35,860 nt of DNA. Source: Myxococcales bacterium (GTDB lineage: Bacteria; Myxococcota_A; Polyangia; Polyangiales; Polyangiaceae). The position numbers and the translations under genes are program-made. Below, in pieces: positions 1-8,567 of this stretch. Below the pieces are notes generated by a model, which saw only the letters and a program-made list of their open reading frames with translations, searched no databases and had not been told where the DNA came from. Positions within the stretch are counted from its first letter, which is position 1, and every line of letters begins with the position of its first letter. The stretch lies in NCBI GenBank assembly GCA_016794325.1, contig JAEUKG010000243.1:1-35860 (forward strand), read 5' to 3'.

Positions 1-2553
1 CGTGACCGTCACCGGCCCGAGGTCTTCGGTGGAGCGGAGGGTGAGCTCCCACGCGGTCGAGCGCGGCGCCGGTCGCGCGGGCGCGCTGTCGCCGAAGGGG
101 TCGCCGAACGACGGCCGGCCTTGGCTCGGCCGCTGCGTCTCGCGCACGAGCAGCGGGAACGGCTTGGGCGCGGGCGCGACGAACGAGCGGAGCCACGGCG
201 CGTCCGGCACCGCGAGCTTGGGCACGTCCGCGTCCTTGAGCCGCGGGCTGATCGGGCCCGGTTGGCCGAAGCCCCGCGCGACCGGGCCGATCATCACGCG
301 CGGCGGGCCGCCTTGGTCGACGACGAAGAAGCCGTAGACGGGCTTCTTGGCGCCGACGTACGCGGCCTGCCCGGCGTTGCTCGACGTGTAGTAGTCGGCG
401 ACGAAGACGGGATCGAGGAGCCCGTCTTTGCGCTTCGGGAAGAGGTCGAACCACCAGCCCGAGTAGTGGGGCGGGGCGCAGCTGTCGATGCAGCCGGGAT
501 CGAAGGGGAGGTACTCGGCGACGAAGCCGAGGAAGCGGTTCTCGTCGGCGGTGAGCGGCTGGCCCGACAGCTCGCGCTCCACGATGCGCGAGAGCACCCG
601 CACCGTGGCCTCGAGCCGCGCGAAGTAGGCGCCGGCGCCGCCCATGTCGTGGGGGTCGAGGCGCGTGATCGCCTTCGCGCCCCGCCGCGCGTAGGCGCCG
701 AGCGCCTCGAGGACCCTGGGCGCGGGCTCCACCCAGCCCTCGGGGATCTCGCAGCCCCAGACGTCGTACGGCTGGCCGGCGACGAGGACGTAGTTGTGGC
801 GGATGTGGCCGAAGGCGGTGACGGCGGTGTTGAGCTTCGCGTCCGACCACGCCTCGCTCGCCGTGTACGACGGGTACGAGCCAGGCCCCTGCGGCTCGGC
901 CACCGCCAGCACCGCCGAAAACCATGCAGAATACAGATCTTCGGTGCCGGTCGGCTTGCGGGCGACGGCGCGCGCGGCGTCGAGCGCCGGCGCGAGCCCG
1001 GGGAAGCGGCCGAGGTCGGCGCCGAGGTAGCTCTTGGCGCGATCGTGGCCGAGGAAGTACCCGACGTCGAAGGGCGTGAGCATCGCGCGCCCGGGCACCG
1101 AGTCGTGCACGAGGGGGCGCGCCGCCGCGGCGTCGGGGACGACGCGTGGCCCGAGGAGGGTCGCGATCGCGGGCAGGTCGGGCGTCCCTTCGGGCATGAC
1201 GTGGAGGCGCGCCGTCCGCTTGAAGTCGCCGCCGATGGCGCCGCGCACCGCGTCGGCGGCTCGCGGATCGCGGAGGCTCGACACCCCGGCCTTCTTCCGG
1301 AGCGCGAGGAGCTCGCGCACGCCGACGTCCTCGCGCTTGCCGGCGAGGAGCGCCCAGCCCTCGTCGAGCAGATCGTAGAGCGGGAGCGCGCCCGCCTTCT
1401 CCACCAGGTCGGCGATGGCCAGCGCCACGAGCACCTCGCGCGGGGTCTCCCGCGGATCGGGGGCGGCACCAGGGTGGCTGCTCCGGCTCGAGCGCGACAC
1501 CAGGTTGAGCTCGAGGCGCGACAGCCACATCGCCGCCCGGAAGTAGGTGTCGAGCGTGGGCGCGTTCGCGTAGTGGCCCCGCGGCGTGTATTGCGTGAAG
1601 TCGATCACCCGCGGCCGGCCGAAGAGCTCGATCGCCCCCTCGCCGCCCAGGCCCCGGAGCTCCGTCCCGTCGTTGGCGAGCTGGGCGAGCTGCTTCGCTT
1701 GGTCGGTGGAGGCCCCGAACACGCTCGCGTCGGCCTGGAAGGTGAGCATGCGGGCGACGGTGAGGTAGAGGTCGACGTCGTGAGCCACCTCGTCGGGATA
1801 GTCTTTGGCGGCCTCCGGCAGGGCGCACGCCATGCGGCCGAGCATCTCCTCGAGCGCGGGCTTGAGGCGCCGCTGCTCGAGGTCGGCGAGGAGGCCGTCG
1901 TGCGCCGCGTACACGGCGTGGAAGAGCGCGTCCATCGAGACGTAGAGCGGCATCTCCGACTGGAAGATCTCGTGGAACGCCGCGCCGTAGGAGTCGGCCT
2001 CGAGCCGGCTCGACGCCATGAAGCCGTTCTTCGACAGGAGCGCGAGCTCGCCGGCGTCGAGGCGGAACCTCCGCTTGGCGAGATCGAGGTAGCGGGGCGC
2101 GGTCTTCTTGTCCCAGGCGGGCGAGCTCGCCGCTCCCCGCGGCTTCGGCGCCGGCCCCGCGAGCACGGCCTTCATCGCGTCGTCGATGTTGTTCTTGGCG
2201 ACGCCGCACTTGCTCGCCGACTTCACCCGGTAGTCGTGGGCGTAGTTGCCCTCGTCCTGCCCTTGGGCCGCGATCTCGGCCTCGGTCGCCTTCCAGTCGG
2301 CGTGCGACTTCTCGGCCTCGCGGAGGGTCTCGTGGCCGCGGCAGAGCGCGTCGGCCCCGAGCTGGACCACGACCGGGGGAGAGACCGCCGCGGTGGTGTC
2401 GGCGTCGGCCGCGGCGTCGGCCGCCGTCGCCTTCTGGGCGGCGACCTTCGGGGTGGGCTTCGACGCGACGCAGCCGGCGGCGATGGTGGCGAGGAGGAGG
2501 CCGAGGCCGAGGCCGCGGGGGGCGACGCAGAGGAGCGAGTGGGGGACCGGCAT
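1..2553 (-). CDS. DUF3160 family lipoprotein, 3' end cut by window edge
   Basis: An uninterrupted frame of 851 codons starts at ATG 2553 and runs off the left edge, so the C-terminus is missing. The N-terminus is a lipoprotein signal: a hydrophobic Leu/Gly-rich core followed by the lipobox IAAGC with Cys28, then an Ala/Asp-rich linker. The body matches what I know of DUF3160 proteins, with long helical stretches and the segments LNTAVTAFGHIRHNYVL and EGWVEPAPRVLEALGAY typical of the family. The function of DUF3160 is not established; members are exported proteins common in Myxococcota and some archaea. No clear Shine-Dalgarno precedes the start. A TAGAGT hexamer about 70 bases upstream on the same strand could be a -10 element. 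The gene is alone in its transcription unit within the window. Family call is from remembered motifs, not a search. Confidence 0.8.
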   Translation of the reverse strand, partial: MPVPHSLLCVAPRGLGLGLLLATIAAGCVASKPTPKVAAQKATAADAAADADTTAAVSPPVVVQLGADALCRGHETLREAEKSHADWKATEAEIAAQGQDEGNYAHDYRVKSASKCGVAKNNIDDAMKAVLAGPAPKPRGAASSPAWDKKTAPRYLDLAKRRFRLDAGELALLSKNGFMASSRLEADSYGAAFHEIFQSEMPLYVSMDALFHAVYAAHDGLLADLEQRRLKPALEEMLGRMACALPEAAKDYPDEVAHDVDLYLTVARMLTFQADASVFGASTDQAKQLAQLANDGTELRGLGGEGAIELFGRPRVIDFTQYTPRGHYANAPTLDTYFRAAMWLSRLELNLVSRSSRSSHPGAAPDPRETPREVLVALAIADLVEKAGALPLYDLLDEGWALLAGKREDVGVRELLALRKKAGVSSLRDPRAADAVRGAIGGDFKRTARLHVMPEGTPDLPAIATLLGPRVVPDAAAARPLVHDSVPGRAMLTPFDVGYFLGHDRAKSYLGADLGRFPGLAPALDAARAVARKPTGTEDLYSAWFSAVLAVAEPQGPGSYPSYTASEAWSDAKLNTAVTAFGHIRHNYVLVAGQPYDVWGCEIPEGWVEPAPRVLEALGAYARRGAKAITRLDPHDMGGAGAYFARLEATVRVLSRIVERELSGQPLTADENRFLGFVAEYLPFDPGCIDSCAPPHYSGWWFDLFPKRKDGLLDPVFVADYYTSSNAGQAAYVGAKKPVYGFFVVDQGGPPRVMIGPVARGFGQPGPISPRLKDADVPKLAVPDAPWLRSFVAPAPKPFPLLVRETQRPSQGRPSFGDPFGDSAPARPAPRSTAWELTLRSTEDLGPVTVT

Positions 2554-2679
2554 CGGAGTCTCGTCGAGCGCGCGGCCGCGAGTGTGACCGCTCGAACAGA
2601 GGGCAGACGACACCCCCACCGCGACTCTACCGCCCCCCGCCCCCGACAGCGCGGATTTCCCGGCGCCGCGCCCGCGCCG

Positions 2680-4029
2680 TCAGACCTGGGGCTTCTTCGA
2701 CGCGTGGCCCCCGAGGCGGGTCGACACCAGCGTGCCGATCCCGACGAGGGTGACGATCGCGATGAACACCGACCCGACGTAAGGCACGAGACCGACGAGG
2801 AAAAACACGACGCACGCCGCCGCGAGGTGGACGTAGGGGTTCTGGGTCCGATGTCGCAGGAACGCCGCACCGGCGGTGGTGAGCACGGCGACGATGCTCG
2901 CGTACGTCGCGATGATGCCGACGAGCGCCCCGATCGCCGCGACCGGGATCCCGATCACGGTGATGCAAAGCAGGGCCGCGGTGACGGCGGCGCCGATGAC
3001 GCCGACGATGCCGAGCGCGAGGCTCTTCATCGGGGCGCGCGCCGCCTCGACGCGCATGTTCTCGACGCGCTGCCCGCCGAGGGCGAGCACGACGACGCCG
3101 AACACGAACAGCAGCGCCGCGTTGCGGAGGGCGCTCCCGAGCTTGTCGGCGACGTTGCCGAAGAACCCGCGCTCGCGGGGCCGGTCGGCCGACACCTCGC
3201 TCTTCACGTGGCCCTTGTCGTCGACCGACACGTTGACGCGGCCCTTGCTCGCGCCGTCGACCACGCGCCCCTTCACGATCGCGCCCTCGGCGCGCTCGAG
3301 CCAACCGCCGACCACGCCCACGTCGCCGTCGACGCGCGCGCCGCGCTCCAGCGAGAGGTGGCCGCCGACGGCGGTGGCGTCACCCTTCACCACCGCGCCC
3401 TCGTGCACCCGGGCGCTGCCGCCGGTGACGACGAGGTTGCCGCTCACCGTGCCGAAGACGTCGACCGAGCCGCCGAAGACGGCGACGTCGTGCACCGTCT
3501 CGCCCTTCTCGACGCGGAGGTTCCCGCCCATCACCGTGCGGTCGTCGCCGCGCTCGGCCTCCACCCGCGTGCTCGTGTCGATCGCGGCGCCGCTCGCCCC
3601 GCTGTCTTGCAGGGGGCGGGTGTCGACCTTGATCGGCAGGCCGCTCGGCTTCTCACCCTCGTCGGCGTCGGCCGACGCGTCGGGGGTGCCGGCGCGGGCG
3701 ATGGTGACCATCTTGCCGCTCCGCTTGGCCACGAAGTCGCCGCTCTCGAGGATGGCCTCGAGGACGGCGTCGGGGGCCTCGTCCTTGATCTGGAGGTCGA
3801 TCTTCTCGGCGTCGTCCTTGACGCTCGCCGGCAAGACGAGGCTCCAGCCCGCGGCGTCGGCGAGCTTGCGCAGCGCCTCGGGCCGCGTGGCGTCGACCTT
3901 GATCGAGACCGGCTTCTCGCCCGAGGGCCACGTGCCCTCCTTCTTCACCTTGGCGTCGGCGCCGAAGGCGACGAGCGACGCGGCGAGCGCGAGACCCCAA
4001 GGCGAAATCTGCTTCACAATCGAGCTCAT
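2680..4029 (-). CDS. Envelope protein: STN-like domain, bactofilin-like repeats, C-terminal membrane helices
   Basis: A 449-residue protein. Residues 1-26 look like a signal peptide ending FGADA. Residues about 41-112 (VSIKVDATRPEALRKLADAA onward, with LVLPASV and a following DLQIKDEAPDAVLEAIL) resemble the STN/secretin N0 fold found at the start of secretins and TonB-dependent signalling receptors. Residues about 165-260 are short Gly-rich beta repeats (GGNLRVEKGE, GGSVDVFGTVSGNLVV, GGHLSLERGARVDGDV, GGWLERAEGAIVKGRV) like polymer-forming bactofilin repeats. About four or five hydrophobic helices follow between 303 and 437. Its ATG overlaps the stop of the anti-sigma gene (ATGA), so it is the third gene of a coupled operon. 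I infer it is an envelope structure or stress-response component whose expression the sigma/anti-sigma pair controls. Exact function is unknown. Confidence 0.8.
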   Translation of the reverse strand: MSSIVKQISPWGLALAASLVAFGADAKVKKEGTWPSGEKPVSIKVDATRPEALRKLADAAGWSLVLPASVKDDAEKIDLQIKDEAPDAVLEAILESGDFVAKRSGKMVTIARAGTPDASADADEGEKPSGLPIKVDTRPLQDSGASGAAIDTSTRVEAERGDDRTVMGGNLRVEKGETVHDVAVFGGSVDVFGTVSGNLVVTGGSARVHEGAVVKGDATAVGGHLSLERGARVDGDVGVVGGWLERAEGAIVKGRVVDGASKGRVNVSVDDKGHVKSEVSADRPRERGFFGNVADKLGSALRNAALLFVFGVVVLALGGQRVENMRVEAARAPMKSLALGIVGVIGAAVTAALLCITVIGIPVAAIGALVGIIATYASIVAVLTTAGAAFLRHRTQNPYVHLAAACVVFFLVGLVPYVGSVFIAIVTLVGIGTLVSTRLGGHASKKPQV

Positions 4030-4595
4030 GACCGTGCTCCCTGTGCGCCGGAGCGCAAGACTTTCCGCGCCACGAGGGCGCTCATCACCGCGAACAAGAG
4101 CGCCGACCCGAGGTTGACCACCAGGAGGGCGTCGCCGGCGTCGCCGGCTGCGCGCACCGCCACTGTGACGTGGCGGAGCGCGAGGGGAAGGTTCTGGACG
4201 AAGGCGCGCGCCCCGCCCGCGACGTCGGCGGGCGCGCTCGCGAGGGTGGGCACGCTCCCGAGCGCCGCGAGCACGAGGGCCGCCGCGAGGGCCACCCACG
4301 GGAGCCGCCACTGCGGGGCCGCGTCGGGCATCACCACCTCGCGCGGCTTGGCGCGCTCGGGCTGGACGAGCTCGGCCGCGACCGGCCGCACGCGCTCGAG
4401 CTCCTCGCTCGCGTGCACCGACAGGAGCGCGACCCGCCCCAGGGCATGTGTACAGTGCACGCACTGGTGCACGTGCCGCCGCGCCGCCTCGGGCACGATG
4501 GCGTCCTCGCCGTCGGCGAGGGCCGTGAGCACGACGTCGCTCGCGTGGCCTCCGTCGGCCCACAAAAGCTCCTCGGGGAGCAGCTCGCTCGTCAT
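4026..4595 (-). CDS. Zinc-motif (ZAS-type) transmembrane anti-sigma factor
   Basis: A 189-residue protein directly downstream of an ECF sigma gene. It contains H41-x3-C45-x2-C48 (HVHQCVHC), the HxxxCxxC signature of zinc-associated anti-sigma domains, which in known members holds the cognate sigma factor inactive. Two hydrophobic segments follow, about 99-117 (LPWVALAAALVLAALGSV) and 157-177, so the N-terminal domain should be cytoplasmic and the segment between the helices periplasmic. The start ATG at 4595 overlaps the sigma stop (ATGA) and has a good GGAGG about seven bases upstream. Its own stop overlaps the next ATG the same way. Gene order sigma, anti-sigma, target envelope gene is the standard ECF arrangement. 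That it regulates the upstream sigma factor is inference from motif and position. Confidence 0.85.
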   Translation of the reverse strand: MTSELLPEELLWADGGHASDVVLTALADGEDAIVPEAARRHVHQCVHCTHALGRVALLSVHASEELERVRPVAAELVQPERAKPREVVMPDAAPQWRLPWVALAAALVLAALGSVPTLASAPADVAGGARAFVQNLPLALRHVTVAVRAAGDAGDALLVVNLGSALLFAVMSALVARKVLRSGAQGARS

Positions 4596-5179
4596 CGTGT
4601 CCTCCTCTCTTCGTCGATCATTCGAGACTCCAGGGCCTCGGCGAGCGCCTTGCGCCCGCGCGTCACCCACGTGGCCACCGTGCCGAGCGGGACGCCCAGC
4701 CGCTTCGCGATCTCCTGGTACCCGAGCTCTTCGAGGTGGAAGAGCATCAGCGCCTGGCGGGGGCCCTCCGGCAGCGTCTCCAGCACCTTGCGCACCCGCG
4801 CGAGCTCCTCGGAGCGGGCGATCGCCTCGTCGGCGGAGACGCCGGGATCGGCGAGGCGCTCCACGAGGCGCGTCGAGCTCGGCTCGGCCTCGGCCGGCTC
4901 GTGGACCTCACGCGCGCGCTTGCGCTTGCGGGCCCGGAGGGTGTCGAGGGCGACGTGGCGCGCGATGCCGAGCACCCACGGGCGGAGCGCGCCTTGCACG
5001 GTGCTCCGCTTCTCGACCGCGCGCCGCATGGTCTCGGCCGCGCAGTCCTCGACGTCGGCGTGGTCGATCCGCTCGCGGAGGATGCACGCGATCACCGCCC
5101 GGACGACGGGGGCGAGCTCCGAGGCCTCGGCCTCGAGCGTGTCGCCCGCGGGCGGAGGCGCGAGGGGAGCCGATGACAT
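4592..5179 (-). CDS. ECF (sigma-70 family) RNA polymerase sigma factor
   Basis: 195 residues, the normal ECF length. Region 2 is seen as VEDCAAETMRRAVEKRS followed by LRPWVLGIARHVALDTLRAR. Region 4 is seen as LPEGPRQALMLFHLEELG then the helix-turn-helix YQEIAKRLGVPLGTVATWV. Between them lies an acidic Glu/Ala-rich linker. A GTG at 5197 is an alternative start, but a TATCCT hexamer at 5200-5205 (minus strand) would put transcription start just downstream of it, favouring ATG 5179. The stop overlaps the anti-sigma ATG. The role is to direct RNA polymerase to a stress regulon, probably including its own operon. No convincing ECF -35 (GGAAC-type) was seen upstream, so autoregulation is not supported by sequence. 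Confidence 0.9.
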   Translation of the reverse strand: MSSAPLAPPPAGDTLEAEASELAPVVRAVIACILRERIDHADVEDCAAETMRRAVEKRSTVQGALRPWVLGIARHVALDTLRARKRKRAREVHEPAEAEPSSTRLVERLADPGVSADEAIARSEELARVRKVLETLPEGPRQALMLFHLEELGYQEIAKRLGVPLGTVATWVTRGRKALAEALESRMIDEERRTR

Positions 5180-5362
5180 GAGCGAGACCGCGAGCACGGA
5201 GGATATGTCGGCGGACGGGCTCCGGAAATTTCAAACGCCCGAGCTCGCCGCGCCCTTCCCGAGCTCGCGTCGGCGGTCGGCGGCGGCCCACGGGGTCTCC
5301 AGGGCGGCGGCGCGGAGGGCGAAATACCTAAAATGGCTGAGGAAATGGCGGTCCCGTCCGTG

Positions 5363-5371
5363 TGGTAAGCT
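5363..5371 (+). promoter_or_regulatory. Extended -10 element for the cupin_5 gene
   Basis: TG-G-TAAGCT is an extended -10 (TGnTAnnnT). The hexamer ends at 5371 and the ATG is at 5380, so the transcript leader would be only a few bases. No Shine-Dalgarno is seen in between. The 40 bases upstream (5321-5345) are unusually A-rich for this DNA. Confidence 0.5.
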
Positions 5372-5379
5372 CCGGCTCG

Positions 5380-5868
5380 ATGGACGAAACCGCCGCCAAG
5401 CTCATCGAGCGGCTGGGCCTCGCGGCCCACCCCGAGGGAGGGTACTTCCGCGAGACCTACCGCGCCCCGCTCACCCTCATGGGGCTGCCCCACGGGGGCC
5501 CTCGGTCCGCCCTGACGAGCATCTACTTCATGCTCCCGGCGCCCTCGTTCTCGGCGTTCCACCGCGTCCGATCGGACGAGGTGTGGCACCACTACGACGG
5601 CGACCCGCTCGAGCTCCACCTCCTCGACGAGTGGGAGCACGAGGTCGTGGTGCTCGGGCGCGACTTCGCCGCGGGCCAGGTGCCGCAGCACGTCGTGCGC
5701 GCGGGCCTCCTCCAGGCGGCGGTGCCTCGTGGCGAGCGCTACTCGCTGTGCGGATGCGACGTCGCTCCCGGCTTCGACTTCTCGGACTTCGAGCTCCCGA
5801 GCCGCGCCGAGCTGCTCGCGAAGCTCCCCCAGCACGCGTCGATCGTCGAGCGCCTCACCCGCGTTTGA
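5380..5868 (+). CDS. Cupin_5 (DUF985) family protein
   Basis: 162 residues, the usual length for this single-domain family. Characteristic segments are LGLAAHPEGGYFRETYR at the N-terminus, TSIYFMLPAPSFSAFHRVRS, then DEVWHHYDGDPLELHLL, which carry the cupin beta-strand and histidine positions, and FAAGQVPQHVVRAG. Cupin_5 proteins are small beta-barrels related to yeast YML079W. A sugar or metabolite ligand is suspected in the family, but no reaction is settled. Start ATG 5380 was preferred over an in-frame GTG at 5362, which lies before the predicted -10 box at 5366-5371 and so would not be transcribed. The gene is divergent from the sigma-factor operon and stands alone. Confidence 0.85.
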   Translation: MDETAAKLIERLGLAAHPEGGYFRETYRAPLTLMGLPHGGPRSALTSIYFMLPAPSFSAFHRVRSDEVWHHYDGDPLELHLLDEWEHEVVVLGRDFAAGQVPQHVVRAGLLQAAVPRGERYSLCGCDVAPGFDFSDFELPSRAELLAKLPQHASIVERLTRV

Positions 5869-5905
5869 CGCTGCATCGGGTCGGCGCCTGCGCCGTCCAA
5901 CCGCG

Positions 5906-6793
5906 ATGCGCGCTCAGAAGCCGTTGGTTTGCGCCGCGATCGCGTGTCTTTTCGCCTCACCCGGCCTCGCGAGGGCGGACGAAGACGGCTCCTCCCCCGT
6001 GGCGTCGCCGCCCAAGGAGGCCGACCACGCCGGCGAGGACAAGTGCGACTGCAAGTGCGGCTGTAAGCCGAAGTGCGCGTGCGAGGAGAAGAAGGATCGC
6101 TGGATCTTCGGCGGGCTCCGCGCGTCGGTGCTCTCGCTCCAGGGCTCGGATCGGGACGGGACCCACGTCGGCCTGACCTTCGCCGGCGGCGGCGAGTTCT
6201 TCTCCGACGGCGGCGGCTCGTACGTCCACCTCGACTACATGATCGGCGGCGGCTCCGCCGGCTTCGAGGGCGGCCTCGGCGGCGCGTCGCTCGTCGGCTA
6301 CCGGCTCGACGTCGGCAAGCACCACGGCCCGTTCGCGCGCGCCGGCTTCGAGGGCTTCCTCTTCGGCAACGACCTCTTCTACCACTCGGCGCTCGAGCTC
6401 CCTGCGATGCGTGCAGGATACAACTTCGTCCACGACGGCGTCGTGCTCGAGGTGGGCGGCCGAGGCGGGCCCGTCCTCGCCGGGCGCTACAACCCGGGCG
6501 AGCACGGCTACCGCCGCCTCTCGGGCTCGTTCGAATACGGCGCCTACATGCTCGCGAAGACCGATCACGTGCGGCTCGGCTTGACCGCGCAGCGCTTCGA
6601 CGCGCGGTCGACCGGCGACGGCACGCCGGTCGACGCGCTCCACGGCATGCTCTGCGTCACCTCGGGCAAGCTCGCGCTCTGCGCCGACGGGCGGGTCATG
6701 CGCGGCAACGTCATGCAGGACGGCGGCGGGCCGCACTACCTCGCGCAGACGAACTACGGCGGCCTCACGTTCTCCTGGACCACGGACCCCTGA
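5906..6793 (+). CDS. Exported beta-barrel-like protein with N-terminal cysteine cluster
   Basis: 295 residues. A Sec signal peptide (about 1-24, ending GLARA) is followed by an acidic linker and a dense cysteine cluster at residues 47-59 (CDCKCGCKPKCAC, six Cys in thirteen residues), then Lys/Glu residues. The remainder alternates polar and aromatic/hydrophobic residues with many glycines (GLTFAGGGEFFSDGGGSYV, GGGSAGFEGGLGGAS) and ends in a Phe/Trp strand (GGLTFSWTTDP), suggesting an outer-membrane beta-barrel. The cysteine cluster resembles metallothionein or metal-chaperone tails, so metal binding is a reasonable inference. I do not recognise a named family. The gene follows the cupin gene by 37 bases and may share its transcript. 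Confidence 0.7.
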   Translation: MRAQKPLVCAAIACLFASPGLARADEDGSSPVASPPKEADHAGEDKCDCKCGCKPKCACEEKKDRWIFGGLRASVLSLQGSDRDGTHVGLTFAGGGEFFSDGGGSYVHLDYMIGGGSAGFEGGLGGASLVGYRLDVGKHHGPFARAGFEGFLFGNDLFYHSALELPAMRAGYNFVHDGVVLEVGGRGGPVLAGRYNPGEHGYRRLSGSFEYGAYMLAKTDHVRLGLTAQRFDARSTGDGTPVDALHGMLCVTSGKLALCADGRVMRGNVMQDGGGPHYLAQTNYGGLTFSWTTDP

Positions 6794-6855
6794 CCGGCGG
6801 TGCGCGCGCCCGCACGATGAAAGGTGCCCGTCGTTCGGGCCGAGCGCGGTGGCCG

Positions 6856-6864
6856 TGGTATCGT
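6856..6864 (+). promoter_or_regulatory. Extended -10 element for malic enzyme gene
   Basis: TG-G-TATCGT, an extended -10, ends nine bases before the ATG at 6873. The layout is the same as the element at 5363-5371, with no Shine-Dalgarno between hexamer and start. Confidence 0.45.
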
Positions 6865-6872
6865 GCGCTCCG

Positions 6873-8567
6873 ATGCCGCCCTTCGAGATCACGAGCTCGC
6901 CCACCGGCCCCCGCATGCGCGTCCGCGCCCGCGGCGTCGACGTCTTGCGCAACCCGCTCGTCAACCGAGGCTCGGCGTTCACGTACGAGGAGCGTCGCTC
7001 CCTCGAGGTCGACGGTTTCCTCCCGCCGGAGGTCGACAGCCTCGACGTGCAGGTCGATCGCGTCTACGCGAGCTTCCAGCGCGAGGGGAGCGCCCTCGCC
7101 AAGTACCAGTTCTTGCGCGCGCTCCAGGATCGGAACGAGACCCTCTTCTACGCGCTCCTCTCGCGCCACGTGGAGGAGATGCTCCCCATCGTGTACACGC
7201 CGACCGTCGGCGAGGCGATCCGGCAGTATTCGGGGATGTTCCGCGTGCCGCGGGGGCTCACGTTCTCGCCGCTGAACGTGGATCGCGCCGGCGAGATCCT
7301 CGCCTCCTACCCGCTCTCCGACGTGCGGATGATCGTCGCCACGGACTCGTCGGCGATCCTCGGCATCGGCGACCAGGGCTACGGAGGCATCGCGATCTCG
7401 ATCGGCAAGCTCGCCCTCTACACCCTCGGCGGCCTCCCGCCGTGGCAAGCGCTGCCGGTGAGCCTCGACGTCGGCACCGACCGCGAGGACCTCCTCGCCG
7501 ACCCCCTCTACCTCGGGGTGCGCCGTCGCCGCATGCGCGGCGACGAGTACCTCGCGCTCGTCGACCGCTTCGTGGCCGCGGTGAGCGCGCGGTTCCCGGA
7601 GGCGATCGTCCAGTGGGAGGACCTCGCGAAGGACACCGCGTTCGACGTCCTCGCGCGCTACCGCGACCGCCAACCGAGCTTCAACGACGACGTCCAGGGG
7701 ACGGGCGCGGTCGCGCTCGCGGGCCTCATGCGCGCGTCGACGCTCGCCGGCCGCCGCCTCGTCGACCAGGTCTTCGTCGTGCACGGGGCCGGCGCCGGCG
7801 GCATCGGCGTCGCGCAGGCGATCCGCGCGGGGCTCGTGCGCGCGGGGCTCGCCGACGCCGACGCGCGCGCGCGCGTCTTCGTGCTCGACTCGAAGGGCCT
7901 CCTCATGGAGGGCCGCGCGATGGAGGCCTACAAGCAGCCGTTCGCCAAGCCGCGCGAGGCCGTGGCCGGGTGGAGCGTGCAGGGCGAGCGGCCGACGCTC
8001 CTCGAGACGATCGTCGGCGCCAAGGCGACCGCGCTCCTCGGGCTCTCGGGCCAGGGCGGGGCGTTCGACGCCGCCGTCGTGCGCGCGCTCGCAGCGAACG
8101 CCGAGCGGCCCATCGTCTTCCCGCTCTCGAACCCCACCGCGAGCTCGGAGGTCCTGCCGAAGGACGCGCTCTTCTGGACCGACGGCCGCGCGCTCGTCGC
8201 GACCGGGAGCCCGTTCGAGCCCGTCGCCGTCGGCGGCCGCGCGATCGCGATCGGCCAGGGCAACAACGCGTTCGTGTTCCCGGGGATCGGGCTCGGGGCC
8301 AGCCTGGCGCGCGCGCGCAGGGTGAGCGACGCGATGGTGCTCGAGGCCGCGACCACGCTCGCGGAGCTCACCGCGCGCCTGCACCCCGACCGCCTGTACC
8401 CTCCGGTGGCGGAGCTCGGGGACGTCGCGCTCGCCGTGGCGGCGCGCGTCTTCGCGCAGGCGGGCCGGGAGGGCCTCGCGGCTGTCTCGGAAGTGCCTGC
8501 AAACATTGAAGAATACGTCAAGGTGCGGGCGTATGCGCCCCGCTATTTGCCTGTCGACGTGGGGTGA
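6873..8567 (+). CDS. maeA: NAD-dependent malic enzyme (oxaloacetate-decarboxylating)
   Basis: 564 residues, the size of the large E. coli MaeA/SfcA and eukaryotic type. It decarboxylates L-malate oxidatively to pyruvate, producing NAD(P)H and CO2. Motifs in order: NRGSAFTYEERR near residue 31; VYTPTVGEA with the catalytic Tyr108; GIGDQGYGGIAISIGKL with the general-base Lys179; LDVGTDREDLLADPLY; metal ligands in QWEDLAKD (Glu249/Asp250) and FNDDVQGTGAV (271-281); the dinucleotide-binding GAGAGGIG (305-312); and PLSNPTASSEV followed by ALVATGSPF. All key residues appear intact. Cofactor preference (NAD against NADP) cannot be decided by eye. ATG 6873 was chosen over GTG 6849 because the predicted -10 hexamer lies between them. 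It supplies pyruvate/reducing power from the TCA cycle, in line with the citrate synthases later in the window. Confidence 0.95.
   Translation: MPPFEITSSPTGPRMRVRARGVDVLRNPLVNRGSAFTYEERRSLEVDGFLPPEVDSLDVQVDRVYASFQREGSALAKYQFLRALQDRNETLFYALLSRHVEEMLPIVYTPTVGEAIRQYSGMFRVPRGLTFSPLNVDRAGEILASYPLSDVRMIVATDSSAILGIGDQGYGGIAISIGKLALYTLGGLPPWQALPVSLDVGTDREDLLADPLYLGVRRRRMRGDEYLALVDRFVAAVSARFPEAIVQWEDLAKDTAFDVLARYRDRQPSFNDDVQGTGAVALAGLMRASTLAGRRLVDQVFVVHGAGAGGIGVAQAIRAGLVRAGLADADARARVFVLDSKGLLMEGRAMEAYKQPFAKPREAVAGWSVQGERPTLLETIVGAKATALLGLSGQGGAFDAAVVRALAANAERPIVFPLSNPTASSEVLPKDALFWTDGRALVATGSPFEPVAVGGRAIAIGQGNNAFVFPGIGLGASLARARRVSDAMVLEAATTLAELTARLHPDRLYPPVAELGDVALAVAARVFAQAGREGLAAVSEVPANIEEYVKVRAYAPRYLPVDVG

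Noticed and set aside
121-5181. Open plus-strand frame of 1686 codons opposite the DUF3160 and sigma operon genes
   Set aside because: It is antisense to clearly homologous genes, is Arg/Ala/Gly-rich without any domain, and is expected from the very high GC third positions.
5198-5362. ECF-type autoregulatory promoter before the sigma operon
   Set aside because: I found no convincing GGAAC-like -35 with a matching -10 at the right spacing; only a sigma-70-like TATCCT.
6800-6840. Small hairpins (GTGCG-N6-CGCAC and GCCCG-N5-CGGGC) between the Cys-cluster gene and malic enzyme gene
   Set aside because: Five-base GC stems without T-tract are too common in this DNA to call terminators.
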